A DNA stretch of 64,000 nucleotides from Blastocystis sp. Blastoise (lineage: Eukaryota; Sar; Bigyra; Opalinata; Blastocystidae), in assembly GCA_039096225.1 (NCBI GenBank), contig JBBPEB010000029.1:1-64000 (forward strand), given 5' to 3'. This document shows, piece after piece, positions 13,562-27,355 of this stretch; the first letter of the stretch is position 1; each line of letters starts with the position of its first letter. Below the pieces are notes generated by a model. The model saw only the letters and a program-made list of their open reading frames with translations, was not told where the DNA came from and ran no database searches. The position numbers and the translations under genes are program-made.

Positions 13562-14049
13562 ATGAATGAAATCTCCATGAATCAGCAAGTATTTGTTTGT
13601 TTTTTATTATGTTTGTCTATCTAAGAAATAAATATATTAGGTAAATGATTCAAATAGTGATACTGAAGAATATGTCCAGTCCAAAAACGATTTCGAGTTA
13701 ATTGTTGTATTCTTCTTTATGCTATCAAAACATATATAATTTATTATTATTATATATATAGAATGATGATAAGGATATTAAGACTTCGACAGAAAGAGAA
13801 TATAAAAATAAAAATGAAAATTTGAATATAAAGAATATAATAAAAAAGAATGAGAAAGAACTAAATACTGGTATCCAAAATAAATTAAATTATGAATGGA
13901 ATAAAATGGAGAATTTGCCTTGTCTTCTTCAAAGATGTTGCAATAATAAAGGATATTTAAATGAGAAACAAACTCAAAGACAAATATATAATATAGAAAT
14001 GGCTAATGTGATTGAGTCTGAGGTTGAAGAAAAAGCAGCATACTTAAAG

Positions 14050-14095
<46 letters not shown>

Positions 14096-16804
14096 GAATC
14101 AAACTTAAAGAAAATTCACACTTTACATATAGAAAAACAAGTAATACTATATATACATATAAAAAAGTAATATTTATATTTATATATATAGACAATTATG
14201 TTCAAAAAAGAACGTCATATCAATATGTATATAAATAATTGTATATAAATATATATACATAAGACTGTATGGACTCCTCATATGGATTTAGATTTATATA
14301 AATCAATACTTAAATATATGTATGAGACTAATACTTATCAACAAAGAAGAAAACTCAATTGGGCAGATATAGCTAGATACTATTCTAATATCACTTTAAC
14401 TAGAACAAAATCAGAAGCTAAAGTTTCAAATGATGATAAAACAGATTTTAGGAAATTAGGAACTAGATTAAACTCTCGGTTTACACGTTGTATTTATGGA
14501 GACACAAAAAAGTAATATTTATTATTAATTTATTATATTGTTTTTTATTAATTATTATTTCTTGTATTATTCTAATATTACTATAGTTTAATACTATATA
14601 TTCTTATAATTTAACATTAATTTTGTATTATAATTTAGTGTTAATTGATTATTACTTAATATTCATAATCTATTATTTTATTACTATTATTATAACAATT
14701 TTAATATATAACACATATAGTCAATGTACAGAAGATGAAAAAGAAGCTATTCTTTTTCTACATGAACATCATTATAGTTATGCTGAAATTAGTACTGTAT
14801 ACAAAATATTTTAATATAATTATAAAAAACAATATATATAATATATATATTTCATAGTGATAATAAAATAATAATTGATATTTATATAGTATTTAACTCG
14901 CAGGTCAGCTGATTGGGTTCATGGAATAATAAGGAAAAAAGTATATATTTATATGTATATTTATAAAGATAAATTTATAGTTATCCAAAAAGAAAAGAAA
15001 TAAAAAAGACTCACCTAAAGAATCTAATCAATCCACTCAGATTGATCAAACCAATAATGAAAATGAATCTATCAAAAAAAATAAAAATAGTATAATCTTT
15101 GCATCATCAACATTTAAGAGTGGTCATTCCTCAACATCACGTAATAGAAGAAGATCTTTCTCAGCAAGTTATATATCTACAAGTCGCTATCTTGAAAGTT
15201 CGTCAAATGATTCTGATCATGATTCTATATGTTCTTCTGTATCCTCACATTCCAAGAAAAACAATAATATACAATGTAAAACAAATTATCAAGATCTATC
15301 TAATAATAATCCTGATTATTTTGATATGCTACAAGAACATCACCAGAATTTAAATACAAAAACAAATAATTGCTCTATTTCAGAATCTAATATAGATAAT
15401 ATATATAATAAAGATAATATATATAATAAAGATAATAAAGATAATATAGATAATATAAATAATATAAATAATATAGATAATATTAATTATAAAGATAATA
15501 TATATGATGTTGATTCTTGTTCTAATCTTCAAATAAATAGTAAGATGTCTCAAATGTTTCCCTTATTAGAATTATGTAATATAGATTCATCTTCCAAAAA
15601 TAATGAAACTGAATTCTCAAATAATAACTCTCCTTTTCACTATAGATCTCCTCCTCCTTTTCACTATAGATCTCCTTCTCCTTTTCACTATAGATCTCCT
15701 TCTCCTTTTTACCATAGATCTCCTTCTCCTTCAATATCTCGTCATTCTTCTTCATCTTCTTTATCTTTTTCTCATTATTTATCTTCTTCTCTTCCATTAT
15801 CTTCAGAATCTTCTATACCTCTTATTTCAAATTTCAATTTCAATGAAGTCCAACAAATCCATAATAATCAAAATGTATTTCCTTATTCAACAAATTTTCC
15901 TATATCAGATTCTATGATTATCAATGAATCACCACAAATAGAACTATCTTCTTCTAACTTATCTAATGAAACTCTATATACTAATTATAAAAATAATAGC
16001 GATTCCAATAGTATAAATAATGCATGTAATATAAATATAGATAAGAATAATGTATCCAACGAGTTTAATGATAAAAATTCATTTTCTAATTCATTGAATT
16101 CAACAACGACAACGATTCACCAATCTCCTCTTCCTCTTTCTGTTTCTCTTCCTACAATCAATACTCAAATTAATCCATATGAGATGAATATAGCTTATCC
16201 ATCCTTGTCTAATAATTATCAAAGTAAAGAGAATACTGATATAAATATGAATTCTTCTTTATTAAATACTGATGATAGCAATAATTGTTTTATTTTCAAT
16301 AATAACGAAACATACCTTTCAACAATGAGTATTCAAAACAACTATGAACTTAATAATGATATATTTTCCCCTTCTAATAATCAAGCTATATCGAATTCTT
16401 TAAATCTACATGAAAACCAAAATGAATATCATTATCCTTTATATTCAAATCAGTTAAATCATCAAATTGATAATAATACATGTGAATTAAAAACTAATAC
16501 AGTGGATTATCAACCTCCTGTTATCAATCAAGACTTATCATTGAATACTGATTACTCTCAACATAATAGTATTATTAGTTCAAATAGTTTGAATAATCAA
16601 GAACATTCTGTTATTAATAAAGACTTATCATTGAACACTGATTACTCTCAACATAATAGTATTATTAGTTCAAATAGTTTGAATAATCAAGAGCCTTCTT
16701 TGATCAATCAAAACTTATCATTGAATACCGATTACTCTCAACATAATAATATTACTGGTTTAAATAGTTTGAATAATCAAGAACCTTCTTTGATCAATTA
16801 TTAA
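13562..16804 (+). CDS. Myb/SANT-like DNA-binding protein with Ser/Asn-rich tail
   Basis: Nine exons (13562-13588, 13641-13706, 13762-14048, 14097-14140, 14192-14226, 14264-14511, 14721-14796, 14890-14940, 14981-16804) join in phase to 885 aa. The core around residues 155-295 has two Trp/helix units typical of Myb/SANT repeats: TVWTPHMDLDLYKSIL...NWADIARYY, and CTEDEKEAILFLHEHHYSYA followed across a splice by EISTYLTRRSADWVHGIIRK. The C-terminal 600 residues are low complexity: a basic patch, DN/IN runs from GAT/AAT repeats, four YRSPSPFH repeats, and three 30-residue repeats at the end. It is probably a nuclear transcription or chromatin factor. The first two small exons are less certain than the rest. 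It shares a divergent promoter with the DDW-repeat gene. Confidence 0.8.
16514..16801 (+). repeat. 90-nt in-frame tandem repeat, about 3.2 copies
   Basis: Near-identical 90-nt units starting at about 16514, 16604, 16694 and 16784 (partial) encode 30-residue repeats with the core LSLNTDYSQHN and SLNNQE, at the extreme C-terminus of the Myb-like protein. Confidence 0.9.
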
Positions 16805-18666
16805 AATGAAAATAATAATAAATATGTGGATTTATTATCCTCATCATTCACAACTATAAAAAGACTATTAACAATTCATCAAACATTCATTCTCATAGAG
16901 ATATCAACAAAACATATATTCTTATAAAAAGTATACTTGCAACTATTATGAACATTTTATAACATAAATCATATTATTATCTAAATAGATGTTTTTATAT
17001 ATCTATAAATATATAATAGTTTAATGAATAGGTTTTGGTTCTAATCGCAAGAATAAAAATGACTGTTTTTTTTTTTTTGAAAACAAATATATATATATCT
17101 ATATCTTTTTTATTATATATTTTTTATTTTCTTATTATTTTCTTTCCATTTTATTCATCTAAAAAAATATTATTTATTATATTCTTATATCAATTATTAT
17201 TCTTATCCATATTATTCATCTTTTATTTTTTTTCTGTACTATAACATTTATATACTTGATGTCACATCATTTTTTATTATCTTTTATTTTAAAAATTCTC
17301 TTATTCACATAAATACGAATATATCATTGTTTTTTATTTATATTTTAAAAATCAAATGTATAATTAATTAATTAAGCGTATTATTGTTTCTTCATATACT
17401 AATACAGTGTATAATTCATTCTTCACTTCACTGGTAATTCCTTTAGACATACAGAACATATCTATTCATATAATAAAAAACAAAATAATTCACTCATCTA
17501 ATTAACCAATAAACAACTATATTCTAAAATCGTTTTAATCTTACTATTATTATCATATTAAAATGAGTTTCGGAAAGAAAAAGAGATTTCTAAAATAAAA
17601 AAAAATTGAAAAAAGAAATAATTCAAATTATCCAAGATTTCTAAACTATATATCAATAGCAAATCAATCTTACAACTATGAGATCTAATATTGAAACTAA
17701 TTTTAACCATAAAATCAAATATATAAAAAGACTTTATTCAACAATTCAATAGAATTCACCACAAATCAAAATAATGGCATCTAGATACTTTGGAGTTCAT
17801 TGTAAACAATATAGAAAATCAATTCATTGCAACATTTAGATACAAAGGAATTCATACTTTATATAAATACGATTTAAATATATATATTTCCAAGTATCCT
17901 TATGTTCATGCTATGTCTTTTATAATGAAAAGATATAATACAAAATACTGACTCATATAATTAAAAAATGTGAGAAAAATGGAGTCAATCTGAATAGTTG
18001 AACTTGAATCACACTTAAATTTACTTTCTATAATATATATATAATGTCAAATTCATATAAAAGAAACTATTGTGAAAGAAATGCATATAAAGTACTAAAA
18101 AAATATCCCCAAATAAAAACTAAATTTCCTTGTTTGCTTTGGAAATTGCTAGCAACATCAATTAAATTCTCTTATAAAATAGTAGAAAAGCAGACATTAT
18201 TTATGATTTTTTGGAGAACAATGGAAAAAGCAATTGAATAATGAGAAAAGATTTTTGAGTCAGCTGGCGGAAAATGATTGGATGCTCATTTTCAACTTCT
18301 TATGGAAAAAATATTGTTTATTGGGTGAACCAGTTTTAGTGGAAATTTATTGGTGAATTCTTTTATGGGGTCATATAAGAATAAGGTCATTGCTCATACA
18401 ATAATAAGGATATAAAATTTGGATCATATTTTATAAACAGCCCTAAATCCAATGGATGGTTAGATGGTTGGTTAAAAACATTCAAAACAACCCCATTCTT
18501 ACGTTATGATTGGTTGCTACATTATGTCGATGTATAATTTTAATCAGGGTTTTTTTTAATTCAAGGATAGTTTTCTGTCTTTAGTAGAAAAACAAACGTT
18601 TCACATCAACACTTATTATTTTGTTTATTCATCCTTACAATCGATTTTTTTTTTCTATTATTATCG
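16805..18666. other. Intergenic, with a possible decayed coding relic
   Basis: 16805-17740 is AT-rich with homopolymer T runs and nothing recognisable. About 17750-18560 has noticeably higher GC than neighbouring spacers and a 65-codon frame at 18044-18241 (Cys/Trp-containing, KKYPQIKTKFPCLLWKLLA) followed by stops, with further Trp-rich fragments in shifted frames. It could be a dead gene or transposase remnant, but no family is recognised. Confidence 0.35.
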
Positions 18667-19505
18667 ATGAGCGTTCTTACTGAAGTTAATCCTGCTTTTA
18701 TTCAACAACCTACTGAAACAATAACTGAGAATCAGACAATCTCTAATGAAGTAAATCCTTCTCCTATTGATATGAATGATTCCTGTGGTGCCAATTGTAT
18801 TACTATATTTGATTGGGATGATACTTTAATGCCAAGTACTTGGTTATCTGATCACGTATCAGAAGAAAAGTGCTTTAGTACTGAAGTCAAACATCAACTT
18901 CAAAATGTTGAAGATTACGTCTATCTTGTATTATCACAAGCTCTTCAACTTGGTGTTGTAGTTATTGTTACTAATTCTGAAGAAGGTTGGGTTGAATATT
19001 GTTGTGATCATTTTTTCTTTCGTCTTCGATCTTTAATGAGTAGTATAAATATCGTATCTGCTAGAACAAAATATCAAGATATTGTTCCTTTACCTCATCT
19101 TTGGAAGGTATATATAAATTTTTTATTTTATTTATTTTTTTTATTTTATTTATTATTTTATTTTATTTTATTATTATTATTTACTTATCATTTAACAAAA
19201 TAAGCATATATAAAACATTTTTTTTTCTATAGCAACAAGCTTTTCAAGATATTATTGGTGATTATAAATCATTTCTTCCCTATAATGCTAGTTTCTCTAT
19301 TATTAGTATAGGTGATTCAACACATGAACGAAATGCTTTAAATAACATGAAATCTTTATTTCATATTCATGGTTATTTAAAGTCTATTAAGTTTATTGAT
19401 AATCCTTCTTTATTCCAATTAAGAAGAGAGCTTGATTATGTATATACTACTTTTAGATCTATTATCGAAAAGCCATCAGATCTTGATATTCTTTTATTTA
19501 TGTAG
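18667..19505 (+). CDS. HAD-superfamily phosphatase-like protein
   Basis: Exons 18667-19107 and 19233-19505 join in phase 0 to 237 aa. Residues around 50 read TIFDWDDTLMPSTWL, a HAD motif I (DxDxT with the two catalytic Asp as DWDDT). VVIVTNSEEGWVE, about 55 residues on, fits motif II (hydrophobic strand ending in T/S), and ISIGDSTHERNAL in exon 2 fits motif IV (GDxxxE). The substrate is unknown. The cytosolic stand-alone HAD fold with a ~45-residue disordered N-terminus resembles FDWDDTL-type HAD proteins of protists. The catalytic motifs appear intact. Confidence 0.8.
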
Positions 19506-22500
19506 ATATTATATATATATATATATAGTCTACATTGTTAATTTATCTCATATTTAATAAATGTTTATATCTATTATTTATATGTTATTTATTTTTCTTT
19601 TTTATGTGTTAAATAGCATATACTATAGTATATATTATCTCTATTATTTGTTATTCATTTTTTCTATATACCCGTTTTCAATTGTTATTTATTTATTTTT
19701 ATTACAACAAGCTTTTATTTGTTGTTGTTTTTTTTGTTGTTGTTTCTTTATATATATATACCTTTTTAATAATTATATCTGAAAGGAATTTTAATTTATT
19801 TTTCCTTTTATTTTTTGCTATATATATATTTTTTAATATTTTTACCTTTTATGTTTCATTATTTTTTTTCCTCCATTTTATCTTTATTTATTATCCATTA
19901 TTATCCTTTAAAATAATCTTATTATTCCCTTTTTATAGATTTATATAAATATAATTATTTATGTACAATATTGAATCTATTATTTTATTTTAATAATGTA
20001 CTTATTAAGTACTATAATCTTTTTGTTCTTTTTATATTTATATTTAAAATTTATTAATTATACTTATTGTCCATTTTATTTATATATATATATAATTTAT
20101 AACCTATTATCATTTATATTCTAGTTATTGATGTGTGATTTATTTAATCTCATTATATATATTTATATATATATTTATTGTTTTTTTTTTTTTTTCTAAT
20201 TTTTCTAATTTTTATCCAAAAAAAAATTTAAACAGTTTTCTATTCTTTTTTCTTTTCTGTATCGTTTTTTATGCTCATACATATAATATATTTTTTTTCT
20301 GTATGCCTTATGTTTTATACATGTCTTTCGTATATATATAAATACATATTTATATTTATATATATTTAAAAATGAGTGTATTTCTCTTTTATCTCTATAT
20401 ATTTATTGAAACTCGATGGAAACTTCTTTCGAAGCTTTTCCATTTCTTTTCAATTTACTTTATGTAATAGATATTAATATATAGAAGATATTCTTCTTCT
20501 TTTTTTATATAATTTTATTTTATTTCTTGTATTCTCTACTAGTTGCATTCTTATAAGCTCTTTTTTCGCTTTCTCTATCTCTTCCTATATATATAAATTA
20601 TTTTATTGAAATGTTTTATATATATTTAGTAATTATTTAACCATTAGAGAATATATCTCTCTTTTTATTTATTTATTAAATATATATATAATAAATTATA
20701 TATTTATATATTATTCTTTTCTAATTTCATTTCTTATTTTTAAAAGCGATCTTATCCCTATTATATATATATATATATATATTCATTTGAAAATGAATAT
20801 ATTATTTATATTATAATATATAATACAACTTTCTATTTTCATTATCTCTTTATTATATCTATTTCTATTTAGATATATATTTATTTTTTAAATCAGTCTG
20901 TGTCACTAGTATTTTCTATATACATAGATATTCTTATTAGTTTTTACATTATATTCTACTCATTATCATTCACTTATTTTTATTTTATTCTTATTTTTTT
21001 TTCTCTCTCTCTCTTTTCGTCTTTTTTTTTTTTTTTTCATTATTTTTTATTTTTTAACTTTTTCACAGATTTCTTATATATATGTATATGGCTTTTCAAT
21101 ATATATATATATAATATGCATATATATTTAGTAATTTTACTATCAAAAAAAATATAAAAAAAAAAATATTTATATTCTTTTATATCTCTATTATTATGAC
21201 TTTTTTTTACTGTTGTGATAGAAGAAATTTAAAACAAAATTCAACATATATTTTTATTAACTATGTTTATATCCTCTTTTTCTATCTCTCTCTTATCTCA
21301 TCTCTGTTTGTGTTTTCTTTATTCTTATTTATGTATTTTTATGATATATCCTATTTTATTTAATTTTTTTTTTCTCTGTTTATATTCTTATTATTATTTT
21401 CATGTCTTCTTATATTTGCTTAATTTTTTTTATTTATAAATCATTAATTTAATATACATTATTCGTAAAAGTCTTCTTTCATATATACATATATATATTC
21501 TTCAAACTTCAGTTGTTATAGATTCAAAACTACAAAAGACAAATATGATTAGAATATCATTCAATGCTTTCGCTTTATCTTCTTTTAGAGTATCTTTTTT
21601 TATTTTATTTTCTTGTCATTATTCTTTTCATACATATATATGTTATACATACCTTTGTCTTTTTTTCTTTGTGTTTCTATAACTTTTTTTTTAATATCTA
21701 TTATATATATATATTTATTTATTGCTATTATATTCTTTTTTATTTTATTTTTCGAAGAACTATTAGTTGATATAAATATATATATAAATATATATACTTT
21801 CTAATTATTAAATACTTTTGTTTATAATATATATAAAATTACTATTTCTCTATATATCTATTCCTTATCGATTTTCATGATTTTTGTTTTTATACAAGTA
21901 TATAATAACATCTATAAATCCTCTTCTATTGTAAATTATGTGTAGTATATTTTTTAGGATTTATAGTGTTTTCATTGTATACTAATGTTGCAATATTTTT
22001 TTTTTATTGATTTTTTTGTTTATAGACACGATTCATATATATACTTTACATAAACTATGTAATCTAGTCTATAATCATAATTATGACAATAAAGTTTTAA
22101 TACATTAAAAGAAAAATTATTTCTAAACAATAAACAATAATGATATACATATGAAATTTAAAAAACAAAATACATTGATTTTGCAAGAAGAAAGAAATAT
22201 ATTCATAAAATTGTATTAACACATATAGTTATTTTTTTTTAAACAAGATTTATATATATATATATATAGGTAGAGTACAATAGGAAATAAAAAGTTGAAA
22301 ATATATAAATAGTTTACATCTTATAAATAAGAGAAATAGAGTACAATAAAAAAATGATATGAGATAGAAAACAATAAACGAGGATAAAGAGTACAAAGAA
22401 ATAAAATTATTATAAATACATATATTATTAAAAAGAAAAAGAAAAATAAATAATAATAATGAATTGTTTCCAAATATACTTGTTTTATGTTTATAATACA

Positions 22501-22520
22501 TAATTTACATGTGTTCTATA
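19506..22520. other. 3-kb convergent intergenic region, T-rich, empty
   Basis: Lies between two convergent genes. The plus strand is mostly T and TA with long T runs, (TA)n tracts and A/T-only stretches. Every open frame here is a Phe/Tyr/Ile/Leu-rich run with no start context or splice pattern. I see no gene, RNA gene or mobile element. Confidence 0.55.
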
Positions 22521-24349
22521 TTATAAAGATCTTAATTTGTTATTTAAAAAGACAAAATGAGAATTTGTTTCTAATACTTCGCTAATATCTTTACTTTCCC
22601 CGTGATTATCTAGAAGACTCAAAAGTGATGAAAAAGAAGTTGTAATATGGTTATCTTTTGGAAACTATAATCATATTATATGTATTATATGTATTATATG
22701 TATTATATGTATTATATATTTTTTATATATTATATATATTATAATAAATATTATTCTATTTATTATAATAAATATTTATTATATATATATACAATAGAAG
22801 TAAGAACATCAATACAATATAGATATGTTTCTGTATAGGTATGTATAGTTAATTTATTTATATCAATATTCATGTCGATATCGAATTCTAAATCAAAACC
22901 ATTAACAGAAGCTTTACTTGCTGTACTAGCTAATGTCCCGCGGGAATGTACCACTTTTGGAGATTTCTCTAGATCTTCAGATACATCATCTTCAGGTGTT
23001 AATGAAGAATTTCGAATTGCCCCGCGGGAATCTGAAAGTAATTCATTGAGAATATCATGTGTACTCATATGAGTTTTTGTGGATTGATATATAAAACCAA
23101 TAATATCATCTATATATATATATAGATAATATTATATATATATATATATTATATATATTATATATATTATACTGATAATAGAATAAATGGTTTCAATTGT
23201 TTTCATGTCTTCTTTATATTTTATATTATTCTTTGTTTTATCATTATTCTTCAATTTATTTTTCTATATATATATATATAACTTTGATGATTATAATTAT
23301 TAGATTTATTTACTATTTGTTGAAGAAGAACATTGAGTGCTTGAATATATAATATATACAAATTCTATATATAGAATATATATATAATAAAAATGTATTA
23401 TATATATATATACAAGTTTAATAGGAGAAGGAGAATAATTGACAAGTGTTTTGAAATATGTATATATATAAGTATATAATTCTAATACAGGCATATAAAC
23501 AGTAGAACGAAGATAACTTAATTGGTTTATAAGTGTACAAAGAGGAGAATAATACACATATTCATCATCTGCATTGATATATGTTTGTAAGAGAGGTATA
23601 ATTGTTTCATATATAGAATTAACTTTTGAATAATACTATATATATATTTATAGACTATATATATATATATACCTTATAATAATGGCAAATATCCATCATA
23701 TAAAGCATTAATGTTCTATATATATATATATATATAATAATAAATGAACAAGAGAATATACAATTTTGACGTTAATAATTTAAGATCTAGAATAGAATTA
23801 TATATATGATTAATATAATCAATTGTTTCTTTAGAATTATCAACTTCATCAATAGAATCTGTCTCCTCCCCGCGGGGAACAGGATAATACTTATAAAGTG
23901 TCCATATATATCGATATAAAATATAAATAAATAAATTATCAATTGATTTATAAGAATAACTACATTTATCTAGACTATATATATTATATAAATAATATGA
24001 TAAATAAGAAAAAAAGAATATATATATATAATGAATACTAATAATGAATATAAATAATATATTAATATAATAATATAATTAATATAATAATATAATTAAT
24101 ATATAAAAATAATAAATATAATTTAAATAATAAAATAGTATACAAGTTTTTCATGAGTTCTTTTGAATTCATTTGAACTTGATATATATAATGATATATA
24201 GTAATAAAGAACTTGTGATCTACATTAATATCTTCATTATGAGAGAGATATTTATATATAAGAGAAACAGAAATAGTATATAAATAAAGATGATGAGGTG
24301 GAACAATAGCCAGGCCATTTCGACTAGAGATCTTTAATATCAAGTAATA

Positions 24350-24394
<45 letters not shown>

Positions 24395-24829
24395 AACAAA
24401 TCATAATATATTATTATTAATAGTATTCATATAATTCATATTTCATCATATCATTAAATTTCTCAACAATAATTTGTACTCTAGCTATGTATATATAATA
24501 TGATTTATAATTAGAATAATACATATATAAATAAAATCTTATATATAAAAATAATAAAATATATATATATTATTATTATATATATACATATATCAAGAAT
24601 ATCGTAAAGATCTTTTTTTCTCGAATTAAATATATAGCACATAACACGATATAACTATATATATATATATATATACATATACATATTATAAAAATATTAT
24701 TCTATGTAATAATAGTATATAATTATAACTATATATATATATAAGGGAATAGCTACATCTCTTGGTAAGACAGACCATCGATTTATATGATTATATATAT
24801 CATTTACAACCACTCGAATTTCTCGAACC

Positions 24830-24860
<31 letters not shown>

Positions 24861-25853
24861 GTTTATAAGTTATTAATATGATAATAATACAAAGTAATTA
24901 TATATATATATATATATATACGCCATAATATTTGAGAATAACTTTAATATATATAAATAATAGTTGAAGATATAATGGTATAGTACCAATAGACTTTATA
25001 TATATCCAAATTGTATTTAATAAATGAATATCAGCATACTATATAGTGTCATAATTATAGAATAATAATAATGATTATTATAATTATTATATATACTTTC
25101 CAATTATTATCGATACATAAATATTTCCCAAGATTAATAATAATTTCTCTTTTCAAAACATCAGGGCTATTGCTATTACAGACATACATATAAACATCAC
25201 TAATTTTTGTTTGGAAAACCGTGGAATTAATTGATTTTAAAAGAGGAAGAAAGAAATATAAAGATATTTTTCTAGTTAAATAAAGATCTAAAATAGGACT
25301 GAATGACGAACTGAGGGATGGAGAGGGGGATGCAGGAACACAAATATCTTCACCATCTTTTTCATAATGGAAATAAACAGCAAATAAATATTCTAACGGT
25401 CTCACAAGCATTTTATAGAGCTATAAAGATATAGAATGATAATATTATATTTTATTATTCTATTAATATTTTATAATTATATTAATATTTTATTATTCTA
25501 TTAATATTTTACTATAATTCTATTAATATTTTATTATTATAATAGTATATCTTATATAATATTATAAATATATTATTATATACGTCATTAACATCCATAT
25601 CTGATTTCGACAATGAGTTTTGAGCTAAAGTCTCAATATCTTTTTCTCTAGTAAGAAAATGGGTCAGAATTGTTTCTAAATCTTTATGAAGGGTCTTCTC
25701 GTAATGACAGATACGAAGCACGTGCACAAAATGGGATGCAAAATAGATAAAAGAGAGTGGTGACTCAATTGTAAGTAATTGTTTGAAAATGTACAAGTAC
25801 ATTTCTTTAAATTCACTTGTTGTGCCTGAATATGTAAGTGCAGGAAGTAAACA

Positions 25854-25937
<84 letters not shown>

Positions 25938-27355
25938 TAAAACGTAATACATAATAAAATTATAATAATAATAATAATATTATATACACAAAGATAAAGT
26001 CTAGGAATAGTGGTAGGAATATTAATCATAATATGTTTAAGAGTATCAATAATAGTATAAGAGTCTAGGCAGAAGAAGATAGCAGGAACATATTGAAAGG
26101 AGAATAAACCCACTCGAAGACAGGAAAGCCGCGATTTTGATGACATTGTCGAGTCACGTGGAGTACCAGGAGGGGTAATAAACGAATCCATTAAGAAAGC
26201 TAGTTTATTCATATATAAACTACAAAATTCTGTTAGTTTCTAATATATAAAAAGTAGATATTTTGTAAATATGAATGAAAATATAAACTATTGTTATGAA
26301 TATATTATAAATATGGGTATATATATAATGACGATTTCAATATAAATAATAATAACAATAATGATTATTATTTTATATGTATACATAGAAAACAACAGGA
26401 AACGATAGAGAAGGTGGAATCATTGATAATTTAATACAAATAAACAAGGGAATAAGAGTATTAAGCCATTGATGCTTTGAAAACGATTCAATCATTGACT
26501 ATAATGATATATATATAGTATATTTCAATAATTATTATGAATATAAAATTTATTCAAATGAGTATAATAATAGTAATAATGTTTCAATTCAAATACATTT
26601 GTTTGTTCAAGAAAGAACTGATCAATAGTATTTGCATGAATAAGATATTTCGTCTTCTTTTGAGATTTCACATAGTATTTCCAATCATCATCTAATAAAG
26701 CTATATATATATATTGTAATTATTAATAGATAATAAATATAATAGAAATATAATAGAAATATAAATAAATATAAATAAATATAATAGAAATATAAATAAA
26801 TAAATATAAATAAATATAAAAATAATATAAATATAAATAAATAAATATAAAAATAATATAAATATAAATATAAATAAATAAATATAAAAATAATATAAAT
26901 ATAAATATAATATAAATATAAATATACTAATAAATATATACCTTTTGCACCCCATAGATCTCTTGGATCATAAACAACATATACTTTCCATGTTTCTGGT
27001 ATATTACACTAAAAGAATTATACTATAAATTCATATAAATACATCTTCACATTTTGTTATAAACATATTCCATTTCTTTTCAGGTCTGACTAATGTAATA
27101 TTGATATTTAACAATCGATTGATCTCTGAAAAATCGTGAGATTCATCATCCTAAATATGAAAAACATAAAATCGAAGTATTCAAAAAAATATATAATATA
27201 TCCAAAATTTAAAAAAAATAAAAAATAATAATAATTACTTCAAACAATGAACTTCTATTGTTATCATTTTTCTCATTTTGTAATCCACCTAAGGGATCCT
27301 GTTCGCAGGTCATAAAATGAATTTGATTCTCATTCGTATCTTCACAATTCTCCAT
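22521..27355 (-). CDS. Alpha-solenoid protein, Vps35/VPS35L (retromer/retriever)-like candidate
   Basis: About 20 small exons on the minus strand join in phase from ATG at 27355 (exon 1, 27355-27239, 39 codons) to the stop at 22523-22521, giving roughly 950-1000 aa. The length suits VPS35L. The N-terminus is acidic and contains EQDPLGGL, a Pro-Leu motif of the type that binds VPS29 and that occurs as DPL motifs in VPS35L. A predicted helical stretch includes IIDTLKHI...TTIPRLYLC, close to the Vps35 signature NIIPRLYLL that contacts Vps26. The rest is amphipathic helices (e.g. ETIIPLLQTYINADDEY). The C-terminal exon carries TETYLYCIDVLTSI, similar to the VPS35L C-terminal ETYLYHID. The family call rests on short motifs only; another HEAT-repeat protein is possible. 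It contains three of the four CCCGCGGG palindromes. Confidence 0.5.
22678..22722. repeat. 10-nt intronic tandem repeat (ATTATATGT-type)
   Basis: Four to five copies of TATGTATTAT lie inside the last intron of the Vps35-like gene. Confidence 0.8.
22937..23028. other. Two CCCGCGGG palindromes in one exon
   Basis: Exact CCCGCGGG at 22937-22944 and 23021-23028, each flanked by A/T, inside the penultimate exon of the Vps35-like gene, where both encode S-R-G. See also 23868-23877 and 38248-38255. Confidence 0.95.
23868..23877. other. CCCCGCGGGG palindrome
   Basis: A 10-bp perfect GC palindrome within an exon of the Vps35-like gene, encoding P-R-G. It is extraordinary in such AT-rich surroundings. 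Confidence 0.95.
25858..25936. repeat. (TA)n microsatellite forming most of an intron
   Basis: An uninterrupted run of nearly 80 bp of alternating T and A leads directly into the acceptor ATATAG (minus strand) of an intron in the Vps35-like gene. Confidence 0.95.
26725..26935. repeat. ATAAATATAAAT-type intronic minisatellite
   Basis: An A/T-only stretch of repeated AAATATAAATAA and AAAATAATATAAAT words fills the intron between two exons of the Vps35-like gene (exon ending GGTGCAAAAG, exon starting CTTTATTAGATG on the minus strand). Confidence 0.8.

Noticed and set aside
19506-22520. Phe/Tyr-rich membrane-protein-like frames in the T-rich spacer
   Set aside because: They are translations of T/TA runs with no conserved residues, splicing pattern or start context.
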